Shown piece by piece: positions 1 to 5,948 of a DNA stretch of 6,292 bases. The DNA is from JBFJWU01 sp041623475 [NCBI: bacterium] (GTDB lineage: Bacteria > J088). Below the pieces are notes generated by a model, which saw nothing but the letters and a program-made list of their open reading frames with translations, did not search any database and was not told the origin of the DNA. Each line of letters opens with the position of its first letter. The stretch's first letter is position 1. Made by a program: the position numbers and the translations under genes. The stretch is from assembly GCA_041623475.1 (NCBI GenBank), contig JBFJWU010000206.1, positions 1-6,292 on the forward strand. The letters are read 5' to 3'.

Positions 1-778
1 CGTCCGGCTCCTGCCAGCCCCGTTCAGTAAATTTCGCGATGCCTTCGTGCAGCCAAAGGGGCAGTCGGTTGCGAGTCTTGCGGGACAGCAGAAAGTGGGC
101 CAGTTCGTGGCTGAGGGTGTCCCGCCAACGGTATCCCAGTGCCATCCGCCGCGGGCTGACAATCATCAACCGGTTGAACTTGCACAGGGCGACCGTATGT
201 GACGTTTCGACCTCTTTTTCGGTCAGGGTACTGACCGCGACGAAATCCCGTACCGCCGGGTAGATCTCGACCCGGATTGGATAGACATTGTCAGGCGGAG
301 CCAGGTCAAGGAACTTGTCGTAAAAATCCAGGGATGCTTCCAGTGTTTCCAGCGCAAACGTCGCCAGCAGCTGATCCGGACCGGGCTTTACCCAGACTTC
401 GAATCGCTCCGAACGCTGGCCAACCATGCCCGATGTCCGTTCCGCAGTCGCGGATGCGAGTTCTACAAAATCAGCATAGGCCGAAAGGTTGCCTGTAATG
501 CCGCGCATGGTCTCCAGATGCGCAATCGCCTGGTCATACAGACCCAGGTTAAACGCGACTCGCGCCTCGGCCAGGTAACGCAGCGGATCCTGTTCCGCAG
601 AATCACGCAGGTCTTCCAGGATCGACAGCGCTTCCTCTGGATGCCACTGGTTGATCAGCGACTCGACCTGACGATACAGGTCATACGGCTTCTGGGCACC
701 AAAGACCGGGCTGACAAATGTAACGGCGGTCGCAACCACCACGGCAGCGGTCAAAGAACGTATCAATTGGACAGTCAT
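1..778 (-). CDS. Exported HExxH metallopeptidase with N-terminal TPR-like helices (peptidase MA type), C-terminus missing
   Basis: The first 259 residues are visible; the gene runs off the left edge of the window. I see a signal peptide (Arg7, hydrophobic residues 9-22, likely cleavage after VFG at 25-27). Residues about 31-92 look like two TPR-like helical hairpins (HPEEALSILEDL at 46-57; FNLGLYDQAIAHLE at 76-89). The catalytic part follows, with HELAH at 224-228 and WLHEG at 242-246. His224 and His228 as zinc ligands, Glu225 as catalytic base and Glu245 as third ligand fit the gluzincin arrangement. The block STLTEKEV (183-190) and CKFNRLMIVSPR (199-210) before the HExxH recalls TPR-containing peptidase-MA proteins of deltaproteobacterial-type bacteria; that is from memory. 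It probably acts outside the cytoplasmic membrane; the substrate is unknown. The start is the ATG at 778, giving a full signal peptide, but no clear Shine-Dalgarno precedes it. It lies 20 bases after the lipoprotein gene, suggesting co-transcription. Confidence 0.85.
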   Translation of the reverse strand, partial: MTVQLIRSLTAAVVVATAVTFVSPVFGAQKPYDLYRQVESLINQWHPEEALSILEDLRDSAEQDPLRYLAEARVAFNLGLYDQAIAHLETMRGITGNLSAYADFVELASATAERTSGMVGQRSERFEVWVKPGPDQLLATFALETLEASLDFYDKFLDLAPPDNVYPIRVEIYPAVRDFVAVSTLTEKEVETSHTVALCKFNRLMIVSPRRMALGYRWRDTLSHELAHFLLSRKTRNRLPLWLHEGIAKFTERGWQEPD

Positions 779-798
779 ATCAGAGGATAAGAAACAGT

Positions 799-1194
799 TC
801 AGAAACCGTCGCGGATTCGCCAACCCACGTCCTCTGTGTAGACCCACTGCTGTTCGACGCGAAATTTCTCTTCGACGTACTTTGGAATGATGAACCCTTT
901 GCGCTCGATCTCGACAACCGCAGTTACCGGTGACTCAAAACGCACCTCGCGTACGTGCCAGCTTTGGAATTCGTACTTCTCGGTGGCCTCCTCTGACCAG
1001 TCGCGGAACAACTTGGCTTCGTCCTTGACCACTAACGGAGCCGCCAGGTCCCCCCGTTTCCAACGCACCATGTCGTTGTACTGGTTTACAGTCGGCATCA
1101 GGCTTTGCTCGCGGCTGGGCGTCGATGCACAGGCAACAAGTCCCAGAATCAATGCAGCGACGGCAGTTCGGGTGATGTACGTAATGGATTTCAT
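799..1194 (-). CDS. Small uncharacterised lipoprotein, possibly NTF2-like
   Basis: A 131-residue protein with a clear lipoprotein signal: Lys2 and Arg9, a hydrophobic stretch at 11-21, and lipobox LVAC with Cys22 as the predicted lipidated residue. Residue +2 is Ala, so the Lol rule of enterobacteria would send it to the outer membrane. The mature part is about 110 residues and soluble. It has an early YNDMVRW motif, then alternating charged and hydrophobic beta-like segments (VREVRFESPVTAVVEIE) and a closing QQWVYTEDVGWRI. This layout (helix with Y...RW, then strands ending in a W-rich strand) resembles small hypothetical lipoproteins of Proteobacteria and could be an NTF2-like cone fold; that is inference. 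No catalytic residues are recognisable. It starts 57 bases after pheT and is followed 20 bases later by the exported metallopeptidase, so the two may be a functional pair. The ATG is the only start that keeps the signal intact; its Shine-Dalgarno is weak. Confidence 0.8.
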   Translation of the reverse strand: MKSITYITRTAVAALILGLVACASTPSREQSLMPTVNQYNDMVRWKRGDLAAPLVVKDEAKLFRDWSEEATEKYEFQSWHVREVRFESPVTAVVEIERKGFIIPKYVEEKFRVEQQWVYTEDVGWRIRDGF

Positions 1195-1226
1195 TGACTG
1201 GTAGTTTATCAGGCAGCGACCTGAAT

Positions 1227-1246
1227 CTGCGTCCCGACCGACGCAG
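1227..1246 (-). other. Hairpin in the pheT-lipoprotein spacer
   Basis: A perfect 7-bp inverted repeat, CTGCGTC / GACGCAG, with a 6-base loop lies 5 bases after the pheT stop. No T-run follows it on the minus strand (ATTCAGGTCG comes next), so it is not a standard intrinsic terminator. A weaker 4-bp CAGG/CCTG hairpin sits next to it at 1210-1223. It may protect the 3' end of the pheT message or help Rho-dependent termination, or have no role. Confidence 0.35.
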
Positions 1247-1251
1247 GAATG

Positions 1252-3579
1252 TCAGCGCAAAGTCGCACCGTACCCGCTGGTTACTGCGGCAATGACATCC
1301 TGCAACGACTGGTCCAGGTCGGCCTGGGACAGCGTTCCGGTTGGCGAACGAAACCGCATTCGGACAGCGACGCTTCGCTTGCCATTCTCGATACCGGTCC
1401 CACTGTAGACATCAAAAACATGTGCGTCCTCCAGATTGGGGCCGGCCGCCTCGCCAACCGCCGCCAGGATCTCGGCGGCTGTGACCGTTGCATCCAGGAC
1501 AAATGCGGCATCCCGTTCAGCCGCTGGATGGCTGGGGACAGTCTGCCAGACGGGAACCGTCAGCCGTTGGCATTCGTCGAAGACCACGTCCAGTCGGCAT
1601 TCGCCCACAACTGTACTGGCTTTGACGTCCATGCCATCCGCAGCCGCCGGCTCCAGTTCGCCCACCCAACCGGCTTCGCGATCGTTCACATAGAAAACCC
1701 CGAACCGCACCGGGTGCCACGGTTCACTGCCTTCCTGTGGCTGCCAACGAACATCAGCAATCCCCAGTCGTCTGAGAAGGTTCTCCAGATCGCCCTTGAT
1801 GTCGTAGAAATCAACATCCCGGCGTTCCTGCCAGGCAACTGGATTGGCAGCACCCGAACAAAGCATTCCCAGACGCCAGTGTTCTTCCGAACGTGTCCCC
1901 GCGGCACGGAACACACGACCGACTTCTGCCAGTCGCAGGTCAACCTGCTGGTGCCGATGATTTCGTGCGGCTGCCGCTATCAGTCCTGCTGACAGTTCGC
2001 GCCGCAGATAGCGTGTCTGTTCGCCCATTGGGTTTGCAATTTCCAGCGAACGTTCGTCACCATCGGCTGTAAATGAGTAGTGAATCACCTGTGTGTAGCC
2101 GAGGTCGACCAGGACATCCAGGACGCGGTCACGAAAATGCTGGCCGGCACCCCGCGGCACCACGGCCATCTGCACCGTTGGTAATTGTGGCGCAAACCGG
2201 TCGTAGCCCCACAGTCGGGCAACCTCTTCCGCCAGGTCAACAACTTCACGCATATCAAACCGCCACGGCGGAACCGTATAGGCTCCATTCCCGGATTCGA
2301 CAAATCCCAGGGCATCAAACCACGCCTGGATCTCTGTATCCGGCGGCAGGGCACCCAATAGCCTGGCAGCCCGATCCTGGTCCCATTGCACGGTCTGCCG
2401 GGTCGGCAATTCCCCTGCACGATGGACACCCGTAACGCGGAAATCCGCCATTTGCCCCAGTATTTCGAGGATCCTGGACGCTGCGCGCTCGGCGCCATGG
2501 ACATCGACGCCGCGTTCGAACCGCATACTTGCTTCGGTCGACAAACCGTGTGGACGACGCCCCCTGGCAACACGCGCCGGATCAAAAAATGCGGATTCCA
2601 GCAGGACCCGCCGAGTCGAATGATCGACTTCGGTACGGGCGCCACCCATCACACCTGCCAACGCAATTGGTCCGTCGTCATCGGCAATAATCAATTCGCC
2701 GCCAACCATTTTTCGCTGCTCGCCGTCAAGCGTTGCCAGGATTTCGTCAGGATCTGCCCTGCGGACGACCACCGTGCCTTTGATTTTGTCAGCATCAAAA
2801 GCATGGGTAGGCTGCCCCAGTTCGAGCATCACGTAATTGGACAAATCAACCAGTGGATGGATACAGCGCATTCCACAACGACCGACCAATTGCTCGACAT
2901 GGGCGGGGACCCCTTGCGGCGCGTCGCCAAGTTCCAGTTCGATCGCCAGGTAGAATGGGCAATCCGGATCCTGCAGGTCGACGCACACGTTCCCATCGTC
3001 TTCGGGAACCGGGGCCAGTTCGGGGATCGCAGGCTGCGCGCCGACGAGAATTCCAACTTCGCGCGCCACGCCCAGATGGCTGAACAGGTCGCCGCGATTG
3101 GGCGTGATGCCAAAGTCAAGCAGTGCGTCGTCGTCTTCCAATTCGCTGACCTCAGCCCCGGGAGCCAGATCAACCCGCCAGGCACACGAATAGTCACCGC
3201 CAATCCCAGCCTCGCCCCGACTGACGACCATTCCGTGGCTTTCCTGGCCAGCCATCGTCCGCACGCCAACTTCCAGGTCGCCGACAATCGTTCCCGGTGC
3301 GGCAAATGCAACAACATCGCCGTTGTCGACGGTCGGTTCGGCGGACAAGACCTGGATCATCTCGGCCCCGGCATCAACGATCAGCTTTTTGAGACTGGTT
3401 CCCTCGATCGGAACCGCTGACTCGATTCGAGCGGCAACGATACCCTCCAGCATTTCGCCAACATAATCGATGGCTTCGCCTTCCAGTCCCATTGCCGTAA
3501 GCTGCTCAAACAGTTCCTGCGGAGCAGGAAGGGAGATCCCCGGAAAGAAGCGCTTCAGGGCAGTGTAGCTGATAATCAT
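1252..3579 (-). CDS. pheT: Phenylalanyl-tRNA synthetase beta subunit
   Basis: The beta subunit of the cytoplasmic alpha2-beta2 enzyme that attaches phenylalanine to tRNA-Phe; this subunit recognises the tRNA and hydrolyses mischarged Tyr-tRNA. The 775 residues compare with about 795 in E. coli. Domains in order: an N-terminal segment and EMAP-like tRNA-binding domain (about 40-150, with ESHGMVVS at 113-120); the B3/B4 editing domain (about 210-380, with LELGQPTHAFD at 252-262, ALAGVMGG at 306-313, LLESAFFDP at 326-334 and MRFERGVD at 352-359); B5 (about 394-467, ending EEVARLWGYDRF); the degenerate catalytic-core-like region (about 475-670, YDIKGDLENLL at 592-602); and FDX-ACB (about 681-775, starting VPSHPAAERD), which contacts the anticodon side of tRNA. 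His259 and Glu328 appear to match known editing-site residues. The tRNA-binding domain lacks the usual HPNADKL-type motif. The ATG overlaps the pheS stop by 4 bases, implying translational coupling and balanced subunit synthesis. Confidence 0.98.
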   Translation of the reverse strand: MIISYTALKRFFPGISLPAPQELFEQLTAMGLEGEAIDYVGEMLEGIVAARIESAVPIEGTSLKKLIVDAGAEMIQVLSAEPTVDNGDVVAFAAPGTIVGDLEVGVRTMAGQESHGMVVSRGEAGIGGDYSCAWRVDLAPGAEVSELEDDDALLDFGITPNRGDLFSHLGVAREVGILVGAQPAIPELAPVPEDDGNVCVDLQDPDCPFYLAIELELGDAPQGVPAHVEQLVGRCGMRCIHPLVDLSNYVMLELGQPTHAFDADKIKGTVVVRRADPDEILATLDGEQRKMVGGELIIADDDGPIALAGVMGGARTEVDHSTRRVLLESAFFDPARVARGRRPHGLSTEASMRFERGVDVHGAERAASRILEILGQMADFRVTGVHRAGELPTRQTVQWDQDRAARLLGALPPDTEIQAWFDALGFVESGNGAYTVPPWRFDMREVVDLAEEVARLWGYDRFAPQLPTVQMAVVPRGAGQHFRDRVLDVLVDLGYTQVIHYSFTADGDERSLEIANPMGEQTRYLRRELSAGLIAAAARNHRHQQVDLRLAEVGRVFRAAGTRSEEHWRLGMLCSGAANPVAWQERRDVDFYDIKGDLENLLRRLGIADVRWQPQEGSEPWHPVRFGVFYVNDREAGWVGELEPAAADGMDVKASTVVGECRLDVVFDECQRLTVPVWQTVPSHPAAERDAAFVLDATVTAAEILAAVGEAAGPNLEDAHVFDVYSGTGIENGKRSVAVRMRFRSPTGTLSQADLDQSLQDVIAAVTSGYGATLR

Positions 3580-4601
3580 CGCGACACGGTCCGGTCGTTC
3601 AATCCAGCCAGGAAACGGCTGTCGGACTCGTACAGCAGACGGATATCCTGAATCCCATAGCGCAGCATGGCAAACCGTTCAATTCCCAGGCCAAATGCGA
3701 AACCCTGCCATTGCTCGGGATCAATACCGACGGATCGCAGCACATTGGGGTGGATCATTCCCGCACCCAGAACTTCCATCCAACCGTCCTGCCAGCCCAT
3801 GTCCACTTCAGTACTTGGTTCTGTGAACGGGAAAAAACTGGGCCGGAACCGGACGGGGATCTCCTGTCCGAACACGCGCTGGATCAGTTCCGTCAGGACA
3901 CCTTTCAGATGTCGAAAATTAATATGTCGATCGACCCAGAACCCTTCGATCTGGTGGAACATCGGCGAATGGGTCACATCGGCATCGACACGATAGACCT
4001 TGCCGTACGCGGCGATCCTCAGCGGCGGGCTGTAGGATTCCATTGCGCGGATCTGGACGGGGCTGGTATGGGTCCGCAGCAACAGTGGCGCGCCCTGGTC
4101 ATCAACAAATGGATCGGCAAGAAAGAACGTGTCCTGCATTTCCTTGGCCGGATGGTCCGGCGGGAAATTCAGCGAGTCAAAATTGTGACGCGCGTCCTCG
4201 ACCTCGGGACCTTCTTCGACCGTGAACCCAAGATCACGAAGCGTTTGCAAAACCACCCTCGCCGTCGATTCAAGTGGATGCAACCCGCCGGTCGTCCGCA
4301 GCCGACCCGGCAAGGTGACGTCAATGCGTTCGGCTTCCAGGCGCGTCCTGCGTGCCTGGTCTTCCAGAAATTGCCGGCGTTGGTCAAAAATTGCGTCGAT
4401 GTCCGACTTCAGGGCGTGGATTTCCTGCCCGCGGAGCTTGCGCTCCTCGGGGTCCATAGCACCCAGTTGTTTCAACAGGGCTGTGACATCGCCTTTCTTT
4501 CCGGTAAAGCGGGCACGCGCCTGGCGCAGTTCATCAAGCGAATCAACCGCCACGGCTGCCGCACTGGCCCGGTCGCGCAGGTCGTCACCGGGATCTGTCA
4601 T
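3576..4601 (-). CDS. pheS: Phenylalanyl-tRNA synthetase alpha subunit
   Basis: The catalytic subunit of PheRS, a class II synthetase that activates phenylalanine with ATP. At 341 residues it has normal bacterial length. Residues about 15-95 form the charged N-terminal coiled coil that binds tRNA. The class II core follows: GGLHPL at 105-110, LLRTHTSPVQIRAM at 174-187, motif 2 around KVYRVDADVTHSPMFHQIEGF (201-221), EVLGAGMIHPNVL at 276-288 and motif 3 around GFAFGLGIERFAMLRYG (300-316). Ala302 in FAFG corresponds to E. coli Ala294, the residue that sets the size of the amino-acid pocket, so specificity should be standard. LGAGM replaces the LGCGM of E. coli. The gene starts 32 bases after rplT; this gap has no leader peptide, T-box or terminator, so pheS is probably transcribed with the ribosomal-protein genes. 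A weak AGG lies upstream of the ATG. Its TGA overlaps the pheT ATG. Confidence 0.98.
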   Translation of the reverse strand: MTDPGDDLRDRASAAAVAVDSLDELRQARARFTGKKGDVTALLKQLGAMDPEERKLRGQEIHALKSDIDAIFDQRRQFLEDQARRTRLEAERIDVTLPGRLRTTGGLHPLESTARVVLQTLRDLGFTVEEGPEVEDARHNFDSLNFPPDHPAKEMQDTFFLADPFVDDQGAPLLLRTHTSPVQIRAMESYSPPLRIAAYGKVYRVDADVTHSPMFHQIEGFWVDRHINFRHLKGVLTELIQRVFGQEIPVRFRPSFFPFTEPSTEVDMGWQDGWMEVLGAGMIHPNVLRSVGIDPEQWQGFAFGLGIERFAMLRYGIQDIRLLYESDSRFLAGLNDRTVSR

Positions 4602-4633
4602 GTCAGGGAAACCTGTTTAGGAGGCAGTCGAGT

Positions 4634-4981
4634 TTAAGCCTGCTTCGCGACATCCACAAGCTGCGCAAACCCGGTCGGGTCGCTGACAGCAAGTTCCGCC
4701 AGCATCTTGCGATTGACTTCGACGCCAGCCTTACCCAGTCCGTGGATAAAGGCCGAATAGGTCATACCGTGTTGCCGGACACCGGCATTGATACGAGCAA
4801 TCCAGAGTTTGCGGAACTCGCGCTTCCTGACCTTGCGGTCACGATAGGCAAAGACGCCAGCTCGTTCGACGGTTTCCTTGGCTGAGCGGAATCGCCGACT
4901 ACGGGAATATTTGTATCCCTTGGCAGCCTTCAGGACTTTTTTGTGGCGCTTGCGGGTTACGGGACTGTTTTTAGCTCGCAT
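4634..4981 (-). CDS. rplT: Large ribosomal subunit protein bL20
   Basis: L20 binds 23S rRNA early in 50S assembly and, in E. coli and Bacillus, also represses its own operon by binding the mRNA leader. The 115 residues match the family's usual length. The lysine/arginine-rich N-terminal extension (RKRHKKVLKAAKGYKYSRSR, 11-30) is the long helix that threads into rRNA. The globular part has the typical DRKVRKREFRKLWIARINA (48-66) and the RNA-binding, repressor-competent C-terminal domain (YSAFIHGL, then VEVNRKMLAELAVSDP). The ATG at 4981 is preceded by only a weak purine stretch (AAAGAG, 9 bases before). It follows rpmI by 67 bases; that spacer holds a terminator-like hairpin. Confidence 0.98.
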   Translation of the reverse strand: MRAKNSPVTRKRHKKVLKAAKGYKYSRSRRFRSAKETVERAGVFAYRDRKVRKREFRKLWIARINAGVRQHGMTYSAFIHGLGKAGVEVNRKMLAELAVSDPTGFAQLVDVAKQA

Positions 4982-5012
4982 GATCGAATACTCTTTGCTT
5001 TGCTTGGATTAC

Positions 5013-5043
5013 AAAAAAACGTGGTTGCAGGCTTGACCTGCAA
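5013..5043 (-). terminator. Terminator-like hairpin between rpmI and rplT
   Basis: On the minus strand, a perfect 7-bp stem TTGCAGG / CCTGCAA with loop TCAAG (5025-5043) is followed after five bases (CCACG) by an unbroken T7 (5013-5019). It starts 5 bases after the rpmI stop. The modest stem and the 5-base gap before the T-tract make it weaker than a textbook terminator, so partial termination, an RNA-processing site or pausing are all possible. rplT must still be expressed, either by readthrough or from a promoter I cannot identify. Confidence 0.45.
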
Positions 5044-5048
5044 TAAAA

Positions 5049-5246
5049 CTACAGATACGGAACCAGTTTTTGAACCTGTTTGGCCTGTCCGCCAATGATC
5101 AGCGCCGGTTTGCGTAATCGGCGCATCCGTTTGGGGTTCTTCTTGGTCAGGATGTGGCGACGACCGGTCTGGTTACGTTTGTACTTGCCGCTACCGGTTT
5201 TGCTGAACCGTTTTGCGGCACCTCTATTTGTTTTCATTTTTGGCAT
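5049..5246 (-). CDS. rpmI: Large ribosomal subunit protein bL35
   Basis: A small, very basic protein of the 50S subunit. Its 65 residues are the normal length. The N-terminus [20 protein letters not shown] and the following [17 protein letters not shown] are family hallmarks; L35 inserts into 23S rRNA and has no enzymatic role. The ATG at 5246 lies 20 bases after the infC stop, so the two are almost certainly co-transcribed, and 67 bases before rplT. The Shine-Dalgarno is poor (GGA about 12 bases upstream), so translation may depend partly on ribosomes finishing infC. In E. coli L20 represses rpmI translation directly and rplT by coupling; nothing in this short gap shows a binding site by eye. 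Confidence 0.98.
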   Translation of the reverse strand: MPKMKTNRGAAKRFSKTGSGKYKRNQTGRRHILTKKNPKRMRRLRKPALIIGGQAKQVQKLVPYL

Positions 5247-5266
5247 AACTGTCTAGTTCCGTCCCG

Positions 5267-5806
5267 TTAAGTTTGTTTTGCGGCGCCCGCGGGGCTGCCC
5301 GTGTCCGGTGCCAGCACCATAATCATTCGCCGGTTCTCCATCTGCGGCTGCGACTCGATCCGAGCCACGTCGCCGACCTCATCTACTACCCTGCGCAGGA
5401 TCTCCTCGCCGAGCTCGGGGTGGGCGATTTCGCGACCTCGAAAAAAAACGTTCAGCTTGACCTTGTCACCTTCGCCAATAAACCGGCGAATGTGTCGTAT
5501 CTTGGTCGCCAGGTCGTGGTCATCTGTCTGCGGCCGCAGTTTGACTTCCTTGACCGTGATCGTCTGTTGTTTCTTTTTTGCCTCCTGGGATTTCTTTTTC
5601 TGCATGTACTTGAACTTGCCGAAATCCATCAGGCGACAAACCGGTGGCGTCGCATTGGGCGCGACCTCTACCAGGTCCAGGCCGCGCTCACGGGCTTCTT
5701 CCAGTGCTTTGTCAAGGTCCAGGATGCCCAACTGGCCACCCTCTTCGTCAACTACGCGAATGCTGCGTGCACGTATCTGCCCGTTTACCCGAAACTGCTC
5801 TGCGAT
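5267..5806 (-). CDS. infC: Translation initiation factor IF-3, non-AUG start
   Basis: IF3 binds the 30S subunit, keeps it apart from 50S and rejects wrong start codons and initiator mismatches. With the start chosen here the protein is 179 residues (E. coli 180). The N-domain shows FRVNGQIR (5-12), LDLVEVAPNATPPVC (43-57) and DFGKFKY (61-67); a lysine-rich linker follows (about 68-82); the C-domain, which holds most of the 30S binding, has KEVKLRP (86-92), HDLATKI (97-103), KVKLNVFFRGRE (115-126) and ends near residue 168 with a short Ser/Ala tail. No ATG, GTG or TTG exists between the upstream in-frame stop and the TTG at 5731, and starting there would delete the conserved FRVN...IR region. 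An AGGAGG lies 5 bases before an ATC, so AUC is the likely start; the preceding ATA would be only 2 bases from it. A rare start lets IF3 repress its own synthesis in E. coli. It heads infC-rpmI-rplT-pheS-pheT. Confidence 0.96.
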   Translation of the reverse strand: MAEQFRVNGQIRARSIRVVDEEGGQLGILDLDKALEEARERGLDLVEVAPNATPPVCRLMDFGKFKYMQKKKSQEAKKKQQTITVKEVKLRPQTDDHDLATKIRHIRRFIGEGDKVKLNVFFRGREIAHPELGEEILRRVVDEVGDVARIESQPQMENRRMIMVLAPDTGSPAGAAKQT

Positions 5807-5817
5807 TATGTCCTCCT
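5804..5817 (-). promoter_or_regulatory. Consensus Shine-Dalgarno and AUC start of infC
   Basis: AGGAGG occupies 5812-5817 (minus strand), then ACATA, then ATC at 5804-5806. The 5-base spacing suits ATC and is too short for the ATA at 5807-5809 (2 bases). This is the only strong Shine-Dalgarno in the window; the other visible starts have weak ones. A strong site paired with a poor start codon is what an IF3-sensitive start is expected to look like. The choice between ATC and ATA is inference from spacing. Confidence 0.8.
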
Positions 5818-5825
5818 GTTCCCGT

Positions 5826-5840
5826 TATCCGAAACTGGTT
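5826..5840 (-). repeat. Leader motif copy 2 (proximal to infC)
   Basis: On the minus strand this reads AACCAGT directly followed by TTCGGATA. Both blocks recur unchanged in copy 1 at 5890-5908, where 4 extra bases separate them. It ends 8 bases before the infC Shine-Dalgarno, so anything bound here could hide the ribosome site. A 6-bp hairpin (GTTTGT, loop ACA, ACAAAC; 5841-5855) lies directly upstream. Function unknown. Confidence 0.55.
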
Positions 5841-5889
5841 GTTTGTTGTACAAACCGGTGCGATTCAAACACCTGCAATCCGTGCCGGC

Positions 5890-5908
5890 TATCCGAACCT
5901 CACTGGTT
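5890..5908 (-). repeat. Leader motif copy 1 (distal to infC)
   Basis: On the minus strand this reads AACCAGT, GAGG, TTCGGATA. The outer blocks of 7 and 8 bases are identical to copy 2, whose TTCGGATA starts 64 bases further downstream. It overlaps by two bases the arm of the 10-bp inverted repeat at 5907-5948. Candidate binding site for a leader regulator (L20 would be the natural suspect from other bacteria) or for a transcription factor; neither is shown by the sequence alone. Confidence 0.55.
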
Positions 5909-5948
5909 TTTCGCCCTGAGTACCGTTCCTGGCCCGACGGGCGAAAAA
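5907..5948 (-). repeat. Perfect 10-bp inverted repeat in the infC leader
   Basis: TTTTTCGCCC (5907-5916) and GGGCGAAAAA (5939-5948) are exact reverse complements with a 22-base loop. In a minus-strand transcript the 5' arm is UUUUUCGCCC, whose U residues are also the tail of the terminator at 5944-5978. The structure could fold only in RNA that has read through the terminator or starts just before it. Possible roles are stabilising a readthrough transcript or shaping the infC leader. Confidence 0.6.

Noticed and set aside
1249-1992. 247-codon plus-strand open frame starting in the pheT-lipoprotein gap
   Set aside because: Overlaps the 3' third of pheT antisense, with no family resemblance.
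2386-3420. 344-codon plus-strand open frame
   Set aside because: Entirely antisense to pheT, which has full domain support; no ribosome site or recognisable family.
4602-4620. CAGG-TTTC-CCTG hairpin before pheS as a translational switch
   Set aside because: Only 4 bp, expected by chance, with no further support.
3711-4637. 308-codon plus-strand open frame
   Set aside because: Mirror of pheS; the peptide has no plausible domain and the frame is open only because of pheS codon bias.
5267-5731. Short 154-residue version of infC starting at TTG
   Set aside because: It would remove the conserved IF3 N-terminal FRVN...IR segment, and no Shine-Dalgarno precedes the TTG, whereas AGGAGG sits before the AUC.
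5826-5850. TTGTAC ... GATAAC as an infC promoter with an 18-base spacer
   Set aside because: Both hexamers match poorly and the transcript would begin almost at the Shine-Dalgarno.
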